Assembly: GCA_020634975.1 (NCBI GenBank)
Contig: JACKAQ010000001.1
Span: forward strand, 3,100,001-3,164,000
Length of the DNA stretch: 64,000 bases
Direction: 5' to 3'
From: JACKAQ01 sp020634975 [NCBI: Calditrichia bacterium]
GTDB lineage: Bacteria > Calditrichota > Calditrichia > RBG-13-44-9
How positions within the stretch are numbered: the first letter of the stretch is position 1; each line of letters opens with the position of its first letter. A program made the translations under genes and the position numbers. Under the pieces are notes generated by a model. That model saw nothing but the letters and a program-made list of their open reading frames with translations, was not told the origin of the DNA and made no database searches. This document shows positions 10,927 through 20,014 of the stretch, one piece after another.

Positions 10927-11044
10927 ATGATACTTCCCGCCTGAACAGATGATTCAGAAAAATCCCGTATTTTGTATGTTAAATCGATAATGAATTATTG
11001 TATTGGGGGCTCGCAGTGCCTATTTTTCGAGTTCATAAAAAAAG

Positions 11045-12904
11045 TTGATAAACCCCGTGAAAGCACAACAACTGATACGATCTAACAAATACCTGCTGAT
11101 TGCAGCCGGAATTATTGCATGCATTGTCAGTTATGTAATTATTTATGCGTTGAACAATCGTATCGAAGCTTACATCCGGGAATTCAATAGCAAAGTTCCC
11201 ACTCAATTGGCATATGTGATGGCCAACGAGGTGGAAGAATGGATCGTCCCCAAAACCGGCAATTTCGATCTCGGCAAATTCAATCAATACAACCGCAACA
11301 ATCCCCGTTTGGCGCTCAAACGCTTTATCCAGCGTAATCCAGATATCAAAACTATCATGCTGATTTCACCGGATAACCGGATTGTTATTTCTACCGATGT
11401 GCAATTGGAAGATCTCGTTTACACCAAAGAGGACGAGCTGGAAGTGCTCAACCAGCAAATGCCGCAACTGGTGCAACGCGGTGCCAACGAAAGCATCAAC
11501 GAGTTTGATGTGATTTGGCCGGTTAACATTGACGGGCAATTTCTCGGGCACATTCGAATGGTGATCGATATCAATCAACTACACGATTTAGATGTTGCGC
11601 GAAAGTGGATTGTGTGGGGCGCGATTTTTGCTGTAAGTGCGTTTATAATATTGGCGTTATGGTTTGCTTGGCGCGCCAATGTTCCGGCCGGTGCGCCGGT
11701 TTGGGTTAGCGGCGAAGCTGCTCCGCAAAGCGAAAACGGTGTTCAGCAAATTCCGCAAACGGCTGCCGGCGATCAATCCGTTTTTTCGAAGCTGGATGAG
11801 GAATATCGCATCAGCGACGACCTGGATCGCAGCTTTCAGCAGTCCGAACAAAAGGCACATTCGATGATGCGGGTGCTCAATCAGGGATTGCTCATTCTGG
11901 ATAACAACATGCACATTCTCTCCAGCAACGAATATGTGCTGGACGTGTTTCACATTCGCACCAAATCGAATTCGCAGCGAAAAGTATATGAAATTTTGCA
12001 AAAAAATCCCCGGATGCTGGAAATTTATCGCCGGGCGAAAGACCCGTTAACGCTGGAAGTGAAGCAAAATTTACCGCTGAATTTGCTGAACGGCCGCGCG
12101 GTTAATGTGGAAGTGCTGGCTCGTCCGTTTATGGACGATCGCGAGCAGGTTCGCGGCGTCACATTTTATCTGAAAAATATTGATATGTTGCACGAACTCG
12201 AGCAAACGTTGCAGCGCAGCATGAAATATGGTGTTATTTCGCAACTGTCATCCAGCATTGGGCACGAAATTCGCAACCCGCTCAGCTCGCTGGCCATCCA
12301 CACGGAAATTGTGGATAACATGGTTGAACGGTCGATCGACGATGAACAGCGGCTCGGGAAAATCAAAAAATCGATCAACATTCTCAACTCGGAAGTGGAG
12401 CGGTTGAACAAACTGATCGACCAGTTTTTCAATCTGGCGCGGGCGCAGGAAATCCAGCTTACTTTTGAAAATATTAACGATTTGATGAGCGAAGTGATCG
12501 ATCTGGTCAGCCAGCAAGCGTTGGAAAAAAATGTGGAAATTCATCGCCAGCTTGGCAGCGAACTGCCAATGGTAAAAGTGAGCAAAGATCAATTAAAACA
12601 AGTAATTATCAATATTATTTTAAATGCTTTCGACGCCATGAAAGGTGGCGGCGAACTGACGCTGCGCACCTATTTCCGCGACCGATTTGTGGTTGTGGCC
12701 ATACGGGATAACGGCGCCGGAATACCGGAAAATATCCGGGATCATATTTTCGATTTGTATTTTACGACCAAAGAAACCGGCGGTGGTATTGGTTTGGCCA
12801 TCTCCAAAAAATTGATTGAAGCACACGAAGGCAATTTGTATTTTGAAACCAAAACCGGCGTTGGCACTGTGTTTTATATTGAATTGCCAACCATGCATAA
12901 TTAG
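11045..12904 (+). CDS. Membrane sensor histidine kinase, NtrB-like, of a sigma-54 two-component pair
   Basis: A 619-residue kinase: membrane segment at about 17-37, an extracytoplasmic sensor domain of about 145 residues, a second membrane segment at about 184-207, a PAS-like linker (about 270-390), HisKA with acceptor H407 in SIGHEIRNPL, and HATPase_c (DNGAGIP, then a GGGIGLAI loop). A regulator of the NtrC type follows after 14 bases, so the two surely form one operon and a cognate pair. The start is uncertain: TTG 11045 and GTG 11057 are both in frame and neither has a good Shine-Dalgarno sequence; the GTG start would give MKAQQLIRSNK. The ligand is unknown. Confidence 0.9.
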   Translation: MINPVKAQQLIRSNKYLLIAAGIIACIVSYVIIYALNNRIEAYIREFNSKVPTQLAYVMANEVEEWIVPKTGNFDLGKFNQYNRNNPRLALKRFIQRNPDIKTIMLISPDNRIVISTDVQLEDLVYTKEDELEVLNQQMPQLVQRGANESINEFDVIWPVNIDGQFLGHIRMVIDINQLHDLDVARKWIVWGAIFAVSAFIILALWFAWRANVPAGAPVWVSGEAAPQSENGVQQIPQTAAGDQSVFSKLDEEYRISDDLDRSFQQSEQKAHSMMRVLNQGLLILDNNMHILSSNEYVLDVFHIRTKSNSQRKVYEILQKNPRMLEIYRRAKDPLTLEVKQNLPLNLLNGRAVNVEVLARPFMDDREQVRGVTFYLKNIDMLHELEQTLQRSMKYGVISQLSSSIGHEIRNPLSSLAIHTEIVDNMVERSIDDEQRLGKIKKSINILNSEVERLNKLIDQFFNLARAQEIQLTFENINDLMSEVIDLVSQQALEKNVEIHRQLGSELPMVKVSKDQLKQVIINIILNAFDAMKGGGELTLRTYFRDRFVVVAIRDNGAGIPENIRDHIFDLYFTTKETGGGIGLAISKKLIEAHEGNLYFETKTGVGTVFYIELPTMHN

Positions 12905-12918
12905 AGGGACGAGGATAA

Positions 12919-14283
12919 ATGGAAAAATTTCGCATTCTGATTGTTGATGATGAGGAAAATTTGCGAACGGGTGTTGCGACGATTCTGGAAGATGAGGGAT
13001 TTGAAATTGAAGAAGCCGAAAACGGTCGGCTGGCGCTCGAACGGCTGGAGCAGCAGGTGTTTGACCTGATCATCACCGATTACAAAATGAATGAAATGGA
13101 CGGAATGAAATTTCTGGCGCATGTTCAGGAAGAATATCCGTCGCTAAAAGTGGTGATGGTTACCGGTTACGGCAGCATCGAGGATGCTGTAAAAGCCATG
13201 AAACTCGGCGCCATCAACTATCTGACAAAGCCGATAAAGCCCAAAGAGCTGATCAAAACGGTAAAAACAGTGCTGCAACTGGACGAAGCGCAGGATTTAT
13301 CTACCGAAGATAAACAGGGGCGGCTCCAGAAATATTATCATTTCCAGAATTTGGTGGGGCAGAGCAAAGCCATCCAGCAGGTGTATCGGCGCATCAAAGA
13401 CGTTGCGCAAACCGATATTCCGGTGCTCATCGTTGGCGAGAGCGGCACGGGTAAAGAGATGGTTGCGCAAGCCATTCACGCCATGTCGCCGCGTGATAAA
13501 AAAATGTTTGTGGCGATCAACACCGGCGCAATTCCCCGGGAACTGGTCGCATCTGAACTGTTCGGGCACCTGAAAGGCGCGTTTACCGGCGCAATTTCTG
13601 ATAAAAAAGGAAAATTTGAGGAAGCCAACGACGGCACGCTGTTTCTCGATGAAATCGGAACGATGGATATGCCGGTGCAAATCAGCCTGTTGCGGGTGTT
13701 GGAAAATCAGGTGATTGAGCGGGTCGGCAGCAACCGCCCCATTAAAGTGGATGTGCGCGTCATCGCCGCAACCAACGATAATCTCGAAAAAATGATCGAA
13801 AACAACCGTTTTCGCGAAGATTTATTTTACAGGCTGAACGTTTACACCATCGAACTGCCGCCGTTGCGGGATCGCAAAGGTGATATTGCCTATCTGGCAA
13901 ATTATTACCGGGAAATGTTCAATATCGAACTGAACAAAAAAGTTACCGGTGTTACCGATCGTGCAATGGAAGTGCTGAACAGCTACCACTGGCCGGGAAA
14001 TGTGCGCGAGTTGCGCAACGTAATTTTGCGCAGCGTGCTCACTGCCAACCAATCAATCGATGTAAAACATTTGCCCAACAACATCCTGAAACCGGGATTG
14101 GCGCAAGTTAGTATCACTTTCAAACCCGGTGTTCCGCTGTCTGAAGTGGAAAAAACCATGATTATCGAAACGCTGAAGGCCGTGCGCGGCAACAAGCTGA
14201 AAGCTGCAAATATTTTGGGCATCAGCCGCAGATCGCTGTATAACAAGCTGGAAGAATACAATATCGGCGATGATGAAATGTAA
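12919..14283 (+). CDS. NtrC-family sigma-54-dependent response regulator
   Basis: A 454-residue enhancer-binding protein with all three expected domains. The receiver has its acceptor in ITDYKMNEMDG. The AAA+ domain has Walker A GESGTGKE, an intact sigma-54 contact loop GAFTGA, Walker B TLFLDEIG and the arginine-finger region. A Fis-type helix-turn-helix closes the protein (ANILGISRRSLYNKL). GAGG lies just upstream of the ATG. It is co-transcribed with the preceding kinase, which is its likely phosphodonor, and is followed by a strong terminator. It should activate RpoN-dependent promoters; targets cannot be read from the sequence, but one good sigma-54 promoter match occurs at 28,057. Confidence 0.95.
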   Translation: MEKFRILIVDDEENLRTGVATILEDEGFEIEEAENGRLALERLEQQVFDLIITDYKMNEMDGMKFLAHVQEEYPSLKVVMVTGYGSIEDAVKAMKLGAINYLTKPIKPKELIKTVKTVLQLDEAQDLSTEDKQGRLQKYYHFQNLVGQSKAIQQVYRRIKDVAQTDIPVLIVGESGTGKEMVAQAIHAMSPRDKKMFVAINTGAIPRELVASELFGHLKGAFTGAISDKKGKFEEANDGTLFLDEIGTMDMPVQISLLRVLENQVIERVGSNRPIKVDVRVIAATNDNLEKMIENNRFREDLFYRLNVYTIELPPLRDRKGDIAYLANYYREMFNIELNKKVTGVTDRAMEVLNSYHWPGNVRELRNVILRSVLTANQSIDVKHLPNNILKPGLAQVSITFKPGVPLSEVEKTMIIETLKAVRGNKLKAANILGISRRSLYNKLEEYNIGDDEM

Positions 14284-14309
14284 AAATATTGCACAAATTT
14301 ACACAACAG

Positions 14310-14333
14310 ACGCGGTTGAAAAACCGCGTTTTT
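14310..14333 (+). terminator. Intrinsic terminator after the NtrB/NtrC-like pair
   Basis: Perfect 8-bp stem ACGCGGTT/AACCGCGT with a GAAA tetraloop, followed by a T-run. Confidence 0.85.
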
Positions 14334-14627
14334 GCTTTGGAAAACGCATCTCTCAAATTTTTTTTAAAAAATAAATTCATCCATTTTCAGCGCCGTTTGG
14401 CGATCGTTCCGAATATGTTTTTGTGAAACCTGCGACCGGGTGATTTAACGGGGCGGAGCGTACAAATTTCGCTGTTTTACGGTCGAAAACGGACATTGCT
14501 GCGCAACCGCTGCATCTGATTCGCCGTGTCGCAAGTGAAAGGCGCAACAATGGCAAGGCTTTTGCTTTAATTGAATTCGCCACTTAATTCAAGGGAGGGG
14601 CAATTGGGTACGTCAAACGGAGGTTTA

Positions 14628-15011
14628 ATGGTTGAATTCATGAAAAAAATTTTAGTAGCGGAGGACGATAAAGGACTAAGTTACAGCATTGATACATGGC
14701 TGACCCTGGAAGGTTTCGAAGTTGTTACGGTTTACAATGGCGAGGAAGCGTTCAACGCGCTGAAAAATCACCCATACGATTTACTGATAACCGATATCGC
14801 CATGCCCCGGTTGAACGGGTACGAATTGATCAAAAAAGTGCGCGGCGAAATGCCCGAATTACCGGTGCTGGTTGTTTCCGGGAAACTCGATCCGGAGTTG
14901 GTCGGATCGCTGGAGGCGCTTTCTATCCGGCATTTTTTGCACAAACCCATAAAATTACCCCAGTTTCGGAAAATGCTGGAACGGCTGTTTCCGGGAAGTG
15001 TGCTCTCATAA
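14628..15011 (+). CDS. Single-domain response regulator (CheY-like)
   Basis: A 127-residue stand-alone receiver. The acidic pair is in AEDDKG, the acceptor Asp in ITDIAMPRLNG and the conserved Lys in LHKPIK. With no output domain it probably acts by protein contact or in a phosphorelay. The start at ATG 14628 follows GGAGG by 4 bases; an in-frame TTG at 14604 also follows a GGAGGGG, and ATG 14640 lies 12 bases further on, so the N-terminus is uncertain by a few residues. It ends overlapping the opposite-strand RqcH gene by 6 bases. The PAS hybrid kinase at 6.7 kb is a possible partner, but nothing links them directly. Confidence 0.88.
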   Translation: MVEFMKKILVAEDDKGLSYSIDTWLTLEGFEVVTVYNGEEAFNALKNHPYDLLITDIAMPRLNGYELIKKVRGEMPELPVLVVSGKLDPELVGSLEALSIRHFLHKPIKLPQFRKMLERLFPGSVLS

Positions 15012-16643
15012 CGGATCTACAAATATCGATTTAACCTGAGACGGAATGACCGTTCCCGGAGGAGATTTGCGCGGTTTGCGAACGAATTTTACTTTTGTGT
15101 AAACCACCGGAACGTAGCTGGCGTGTTTGGCTTTGCTATTGGTTGCTGCCAACCGGGCGGCGTATTCCAGCGCGTGTTGCGGTGGCTGCTCGCTGCGGCG
15201 GGGATTGCGAATGACCACATGCGATCCGGCATAGCCCTGAACGTGCAGCCAAAAATCTTCTTTATTTGCACATTTGAACGTTAGTATGTCGTTATCCGCA
15301 GATGATTTTCCTACCCAAATTTCTACATCTTTAAAATAATAAGTTTTATACGGCAGGCGATATGTGTCCGAATCCTGTGAATGATGTTGCAAAATGTGCA
15401 TTGTCTTCAGTCGTTCCTGAACCTGCCGGAAAATTTTCAAATCATCGGATTGCTGAAGTTGCGACGCCAGTGCTGCCAGTTCGTCGTGCTGGCGCTGGAG
15501 TTGTTCCCAGCGTTCTTCACGCTCCTTTGCGTTTTCCGAAAATTGCCGCGCTTTGCGAAAATATTTTTCTGCATTGTCCTGCGCCGATAATTCCGGATCG
15601 ACGCTCACGGTTATTTCCGGCATGTTTTCATCAAAATAATTGATGACGGAAATTTCGCTGACACCGGGTTTCAGCAACTGCGGCTGTGCCACAATCAATT
15701 CGCCAATTTGTTGATTTTTCTTGATTTGCGATTCGTCCGGCGGTTTTGCTTCCAGTTGCGAAAGGTTGAATTTCAGCGAATTCAGTTTTCGCGAAAGCGC
15801 GTCTGTCAATTGTTTGCGGGATTGTTGCAAAGTGCCCAATTTTTGGCGCCGGAAAATAAAAAACCGCAGCCCGTCGTTGACGGATTCAAATGTGCGCTGC
15901 TCCGATGCGCCCAAACTGCGGAATTCGGTGAGCGTAAAACGCTCCGGAAATTCGCCATCGAAATATACGCGCGGCGCGTCCGTCCGGCAGTTTTTCAGCA
16001 ACTTTTCGAGATTGACCCACAGTGCCAGCAGTTGTTCTTCGGTTGCATCGCCAACGATCAATTTTTCGGGGATTTCGCAACGGAACAGCAATTCGCGAAT
16101 CACCGGACGGGTGAGGTAGCTGAATAGGCGCAATATTTGCGGAAACACATCTTTGCGGTGCCGGTTCAGCAATTCATGAAATTCGTCCCGTTCGATGGTT
16201 TCCGGATCGAGCTGGTCGGATAGCGGCACTGCAAACGGTTCGCCGGTAAATTTTCGGGCGTTTTTGAAGCTGTTCAAAATGGTGCCGGATTCATCAACGA
16301 TAAAAAAATTGCTGCCGGCGGTGAACAATTTGACAATCAGCGTGAGCGGCGATTCTGCAAAAGTTATTTTAATAATGCGTTCGCCCGGCATCAGCGCGAT
16401 GTCGCTGATTTGCAAACCGATCAGCGAATCCAGCACTTCCGTTGAATTTTTGGCGCGGTGACGCTGTTCTGTCCACAAAATAAACGGAAATTGCGCATCG
16501 CAGGAAAGCTGCAGCCCGCCGCCGGGCAATGCGATCACCCATTCGTTTTTATTCTGCGAATAACTATCCGCGATGACTGTGCCGGTAATTTTCGGGCGTA
16601 AAAATTCCACCTGTCGCAACAGCGTGATATAATGTAAATGCAT
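15006..16643 (-). CDS. rqcH: RqcH / NFACT-family (FbpA-like) ribosome quality-control protein
   Basis: A 545-residue NFACT protein: NFACT-N domain, a long middle coiled-coil segment (about 270-420) and a C-terminal NFACT-R RNA-binding domain with DFWLHVQGYAGSHVVI and AAxNSKAKHASYVPV. In B. subtilis RqcH recruits tRNA-Ala to stalled 50S subunits and adds C-terminal alanine tails; older annotations call the family fibronectin-binding. The start is taken at ATG 16643 (MHLHYITLLRQ), because this matches the usual family start; an upstream in-frame extension of 12 residues is unlikely. The NFACT-N Asp-Arg pair needed for tRNA contact seems to be Glu-Arg here (PGERIIKI). Transcribed alone and convergent with the receiver gene. 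Confidence 0.88.
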   Translation of the reverse strand: MHLHYITLLRQVEFLRPKITGTVIADSYSQNKNEWVIALPGGGLQLSCDAQFPFILWTEQRHRAKNSTEVLDSLIGLQISDIALMPGERIIKITFAESPLTLIVKLFTAGSNFFIVDESGTILNSFKNARKFTGEPFAVPLSDQLDPETIERDEFHELLNRHRKDVFPQILRLFSYLTRPVIRELLFRCEIPEKLIVGDATEEQLLALWVNLEKLLKNCRTDAPRVYFDGEFPERFTLTEFRSLGASEQRTFESVNDGLRFFIFRRQKLGTLQQSRKQLTDALSRKLNSLKFNLSQLEAKPPDESQIKKNQQIGELIVAQPQLLKPGVSEISVINYFDENMPEITVSVDPELSAQDNAEKYFRKARQFSENAKEREERWEQLQRQHDELAALASQLQQSDDLKIFRQVQERLKTMHILQHHSQDSDTYRLPYKTYYFKDVEIWVGKSSADNDILTFKCANKEDFWLHVQGYAGSHVVIRNPRRSEQPPQHALEYAARLAATNSKAKHASYVPVVYTKVKFVRKPRKSPPGTVIPSQVKSIFVDPL

Positions 16644-16776
16644 AACGTAAGACCTTTTAGAGAAACGTGTTACCGGCAAATTTCAACGACAAACTATTAA
16701 TGTATCGGGCACTTTACGCCGAATACGCTATAAAATATAGTTGCGGAACTGCGGACTTAAAACACGAAATTGCAAT

Positions 16777-18324
16777 ATGAGAAAATCACGTATTTTAGAA
16801 ATTTTACGAAAATCACCCAAATTTGAAAACCCGCCACATGATACGATGGATCTGGTACCACTTTCATTTGTGCGAAAAGTTAAGGATAAAGAAATCTATC
16901 CGCTGGTTTCGGAAAAGAAGGATGTGATTTCCAGAATCGTTAAATCGCCTTTTTTTAATGTGAATCCACGGACAACCAATTTTAAGGAAATTGTGGAGTC
17001 CATGAGCGCAAAAGATTTGCGCAACATATTGTTTACATTGTGGTTGCTCGAATTTGAATCTGCCGGGAAATATGACTCACTGGATTACGATATCCAGCAG
17101 CAAAACTGGCTGCTGTCCGGTGTTTTTGCGTTTACGATGAGCAAGTTTTTGGGCATCGGCACGCCAGCGGATATGCTTATTGCCGGAATGCTGCAGGATG
17201 TTTCCAAATTAGCGCTCTCGCGAACCGTGCCGGAAGTGTATTCAAAATTGGAAAAAGTGCCGATTAACGCCCGCAGGTTTGAGGAAACAGAAGAAAAAGA
17301 AGCTGGCGTAAGCCATGCGGATATCAGCGCCGATCTGGTTTATTCGTGGGGTTTCCCGGACGAAATCGTTGAGCCGATCCGATTGCATCATCAAATTGAA
17401 GACAACCCGATGATGGAATCGCAGGATAAAACGTCCGCGCAAATTGTCGGGCTTTCCGGGCGATTGGCGGAACTGGTGCTTCAATTGAAAGGTGCGAGCA
17501 AATACGCGGATCTGGAAAATCGCTTCGCGCAGTATTTTGGGCGCCAAACGATGGAGTTTCCCAATTTTTTGCGGATGGCGCTGGAAAACGCAAAATCCTA
17601 CGCTTCGCCGTTTGGACTGCGCAAATTGCCCAATTTTTCCGGGCTTCGGGTGTTGAAAGAAAATCCCGAATTTCTGAAACGCCGGTTGATCCCGTATGAA
17701 GAAATGCTCGAAGAGTTAGTGGTTGTTTACGAACAGGTGGAGCAGTTGGAAACAGCTTTGGAACGCAGCAAAGAGGAACGCACCGAATTTCACCTGCGCG
17801 ATGCGTTGACCGGGTTGTGCAATCACGCTTATTTTCAGGAAACGCTCAATCAGGAAGTTTCAAAATCGCGCCGGTACGAGCATCCGATTTCGATGGTGAT
17901 TTTTGATATCGACAATTTCCGGTTGTTCAACCAGGCGTACGGCTATTCCACCGGCAATTCCATTTTGCAGGAAGTCAGCCAGATTTTGGTGAAAAACCTT
18001 CGCGAATCGGATACGATTGCCCGTTACGGCGACGATTCTTTTGCGATTCTGATTCCGCAGGCTGCGCGGGTGCGGGCGACGGTTGTCGCGGAAAAGCTGC
18101 GAAAACGCATCGAAGAACACAGTTTTGCCAATCCGCACAAAGATATTTTCCACAAATTGACGGTCAGTGTCGGGTTTTCGACGGTCGATCCGAGCGAAAC
18201 GGCATTCGATAAACATTCATTTTTGCAACAAACGCTCAAAGCTGTGGAAATGGCGCAGCACGCCGGCGGCAATTGCTGTCGCTCAACGGATGTTGCCCAT
18301 TCGTACAGCGTCAGCGCAGGATAA
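16777..18324 (+). CDS. HDOD protein with degenerate GGDEF domain
   Basis: A 515-residue protein with an HDOD domain (about 75-260: SAKDLRNILFTLWLL, GMLQDVSKLALS), a helical linker and a C-terminal GGDEF-fold domain. Diguanylate cyclases carry GG[DE]EF at the active site; here the residues are G418-D-D-S-F (nt 18028-18042). The upstream substrate motif also deviates: NFRLFNQAYGY replaces the usual nFKxiND-yGH. It is therefore probably not an active cyclase, and may bind a nucleotide or serve as a structural sensor. The start at ATG 16777 is chosen over an upstream TTG; no clear Shine-Dalgarno. The last 14 bases overlap the end of the convergent dehydratase gene. Confidence 0.85.
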   Translation: MRKSRILEILRKSPKFENPPHDTMDLVPLSFVRKVKDKEIYPLVSEKKDVISRIVKSPFFNVNPRTTNFKEIVESMSAKDLRNILFTLWLLEFESAGKYDSLDYDIQQQNWLLSGVFAFTMSKFLGIGTPADMLIAGMLQDVSKLALSRTVPEVYSKLEKVPINARRFEETEEKEAGVSHADISADLVYSWGFPDEIVEPIRLHHQIEDNPMMESQDKTSAQIVGLSGRLAELVLQLKGASKYADLENRFAQYFGRQTMEFPNFLRMALENAKSYASPFGLRKLPNFSGLRVLKENPEFLKRRLIPYEEMLEELVVVYEQVEQLETALERSKEERTEFHLRDALTGLCNHAYFQETLNQEVSKSRRYEHPISMVIFDIDNFRLFNQAYGYSTGNSILQEVSQILVKNLRESDTIARYGDDSFAILIPQAARVRATVVAEKLRKRIEEHSFANPHKDIFHKLTVSVGFSTVDPSETAFDKHSFLQQTLKAVEMAQHAGGNCCRSTDVAHSYSVSAG

Positions 18325-19369
18325 ATCCATTTTGCAAATTGTCGGACGGATCGATCCACCATTCGTTCCGTCCGGTGATGTGCGCGGTTCCTTCCACTGC
18401 CGGAATTACCGCATCGAAACCGCCGTAAGCTACTGTTTTAAAAACACTTGCCTTAAATGAACTGCCAATAATACTTTCGATCACAATCGGTTGGTTCACA
18501 CCAATTTCCCCGCGAGCATGATGAATAGCAACCCGCGCACTAACGCCCGTTCCGGTGGGTGAGCGATCCACCTCACTTTCGGCAAAAATGCAGACGTTCC
18601 GGCTGTGATGTTGCGGATTTTCCGCCGGTTCGGTGAAAATGGTGCCATACAAAAATCCCAAATCTGGCTCAAACGGATGGACGATCTCACGGCTTTCCAT
18701 CACCGCGCATTTGATGTTCATGCCGATATCGATCAGGTCGCGAAAGTGCTCCGGCGTGCAGCGCAGCCCGACATCCGCAGCGTTCACGTATGCGTAAAAC
18801 GCACCGCCAAACGCCAGATCGTAACGCACGGTTCCCAATCCGGGAACTGCAACGGTCGCGTCCAGCGCCACCACAAACGACGGCACGTTGTGAAAATAAA
18901 CGCTGTGAACGCTGCCGTTTTCGATTCGCGCGAACGCAGTGATCAGCCCGGCGGGGGCGTCAATTTTGATGCAGGTTTCCGGCGATTTCATGGGAATCAG
19001 CCCGGTCTCCAGTGCCACTTTTGTGACCGCGATAATCCCGTGACCGCACATGCTGCTGTAGCCTTCGTTGTGCAAAAACAACACGCCAAAATCTGCTTCC
19101 GGCGTTACCGGCGGGGTGATCAAACAGCCGTACATATCCGCGTGACCGCGCGGTTCCCACATCAGCGCGGTGCGCAGATGGTCAAATTGGGCTTTGGCCG
19201 CGCGGCGTTTTTCGAGAATCGTTTTGCCGGGCAAAGCCGGATATCCGCCAACAATCACCCGCAGCGGTTCGCCGCCGGTGTGCGCATCGATGGTGTGAAT
19301 CCGCAGCCAATTTTCTGGTGGCTGCCAATGTTTCATTGCCAAAACGCGATCTGCAAATGGTTCACTCAT
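18311..19369 (-). CDS. trans-3-hydroxy-L-proline dehydratase (proline racemase superfamily)
   Basis: A 352-residue member of the proline racemase superfamily. The first catalytic Cys is present (C108 in SMCGHG), but the second position, Cys in racemases, is Thr (T272 in RSPTGTG). Cys/Thr is the known signature of trans-3-hydroxy-L-proline dehydratase, which removes water to give delta-1-pyrroline-2-carboxylate. ATG 19369 overlaps the TGA of the upstream phosphatase gene (ATGA), so translation is probably coupled. The third gene of the cluster encodes an ornithine-cyclodeaminase-family protein, the family that contains pyrroline-2-carboxylate reductases. Together they would convert 3-hydroxyproline to proline. 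Specificity is inferred from the active-site pair and context. Confidence 0.88.
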   Translation of the reverse strand: MSEPFADRVLAMKHWQPPENWLRIHTIDAHTGGEPLRVIVGGYPALPGKTILEKRRAAKAQFDHLRTALMWEPRGHADMYGCLITPPVTPEADFGVLFLHNEGYSSMCGHGIIAVTKVALETGLIPMKSPETCIKIDAPAGLITAFARIENGSVHSVYFHNVPSFVVALDATVAVPGLGTVRYDLAFGGAFYAYVNAADVGLRCTPEHFRDLIDIGMNIKCAVMESREIVHPFEPDLGFLYGTIFTEPAENPQHHSRNVCIFAESEVDRSPTGTGVSARVAIHHARGEIGVNQPIVIESIIGSSFKASVFKTVAYGGFDAVIPAVEGTAHITGRNEWWIDPSDNLQNGFILR

Positions 19370-20001
19370 TCTTCTGCTCCGTCGTGATGGGTGTCGAAAT
19401 GGCTGGTATCGCCAAAAGTGTGCATTTCCCAATTGCCATTTTCGAATACAAATTTGTTGACGCTGGCGTTATGAACGCGGAACATCCGTTGTTGAGATTG
19501 CGGAATGCCCAGCACATATTTTGTGAATCGGTTGATAATTCCGCCGTGCGTAACCACCAGCAGCCGTTCCCCGGGATGGCGGGTTGCCAGTTCGTTGAGG
19601 CAACTCACTGTCCGGTCAATAATCTCGTCGTTGGTTTCGCCACCGGGCACGATAAAATTGTATCCGCCGCCGAGAAATGCCTGCTGAATATCGGGATAAT
19701 CGCGTTCCGCCTCAGTCATTGTCAACCCTTCGAAAATGCCGAACCGCCGTTCGCGCAATCGCTCATCCGGAATGACCGGCTGGCTGTGCGGCTCGGCTAA
19801 AATTTCGGCGGTTTGGTGCGCGCGTCCCAAATCGCTGCTGTAAATCGCGAAAAATGACTTGTTGCGCAGCCGTTTGGCCAGCGCCTGCGCCTGCCGGATG
19901 CCCGTTTCGTTCAGCGGGCTGTCCTGCTGCCCCTGAAATCTGCCGGTTGCGTTCCAGATGGTTTCGCCGTGGCGAATGAGGTAGATTTTTGTTTTCGGCA
20001 T
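19366..20001 (-). CDS. Histidine phosphatase family protein (phosphoglycerate mutase-like)
   Basis: A 211-residue enzyme of the histidine phosphatase clan. The N-terminal LIRHGET holds the phospho-acceptor His; YSSDLGRAHQTA and the second His in VTHGGI complete the family pattern. Acid or sugar phosphatases and cobalamin-pathway CobC share this fold, so the substrate cannot be assigned. It sits between the two hydroxyproline genes, 13 bases after the reductase gene and overlapping the dehydratase start by 4 bases. It is therefore in the same operon, although no step of hydroxyproline use requires a phosphatase. Confidence 0.88.
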   Translation of the reverse strand: MPKTKIYLIRHGETIWNATGRFQGQQDSPLNETGIRQAQALAKRLRNKSFFAIYSSDLGRAHQTAEILAEPHSQPVIPDERLRERRFGIFEGLTMTEAERDYPDIQQAFLGGGYNFIVPGGETNDEIIDRTVSCLNELATRHPGERLLVVTHGGIINRFTKYVLGIPQSQQRMFRVHNASVNKFVFENGNWEMHTFGDTSHFDTHHDGAEE

Positions 20002-20014
20002 TTAATTTCCTTTT

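Noticed and set aside
10995-11015. Sigma-54-like GG...GC spacing in front of the NtrB-like kinase (GGGGGCTCGCAGTGC)
   Set aside because: Only the GG and GC dinucleotides fit; the remaining -24 and -12 positions do not match.
18311-19369. Proline racemase or 4-hydroxyproline epimerase assignment
   Set aside because: Both activities need a second catalytic Cys; this protein has Thr272 at that site, as in trans-3-hydroxyproline dehydratases.
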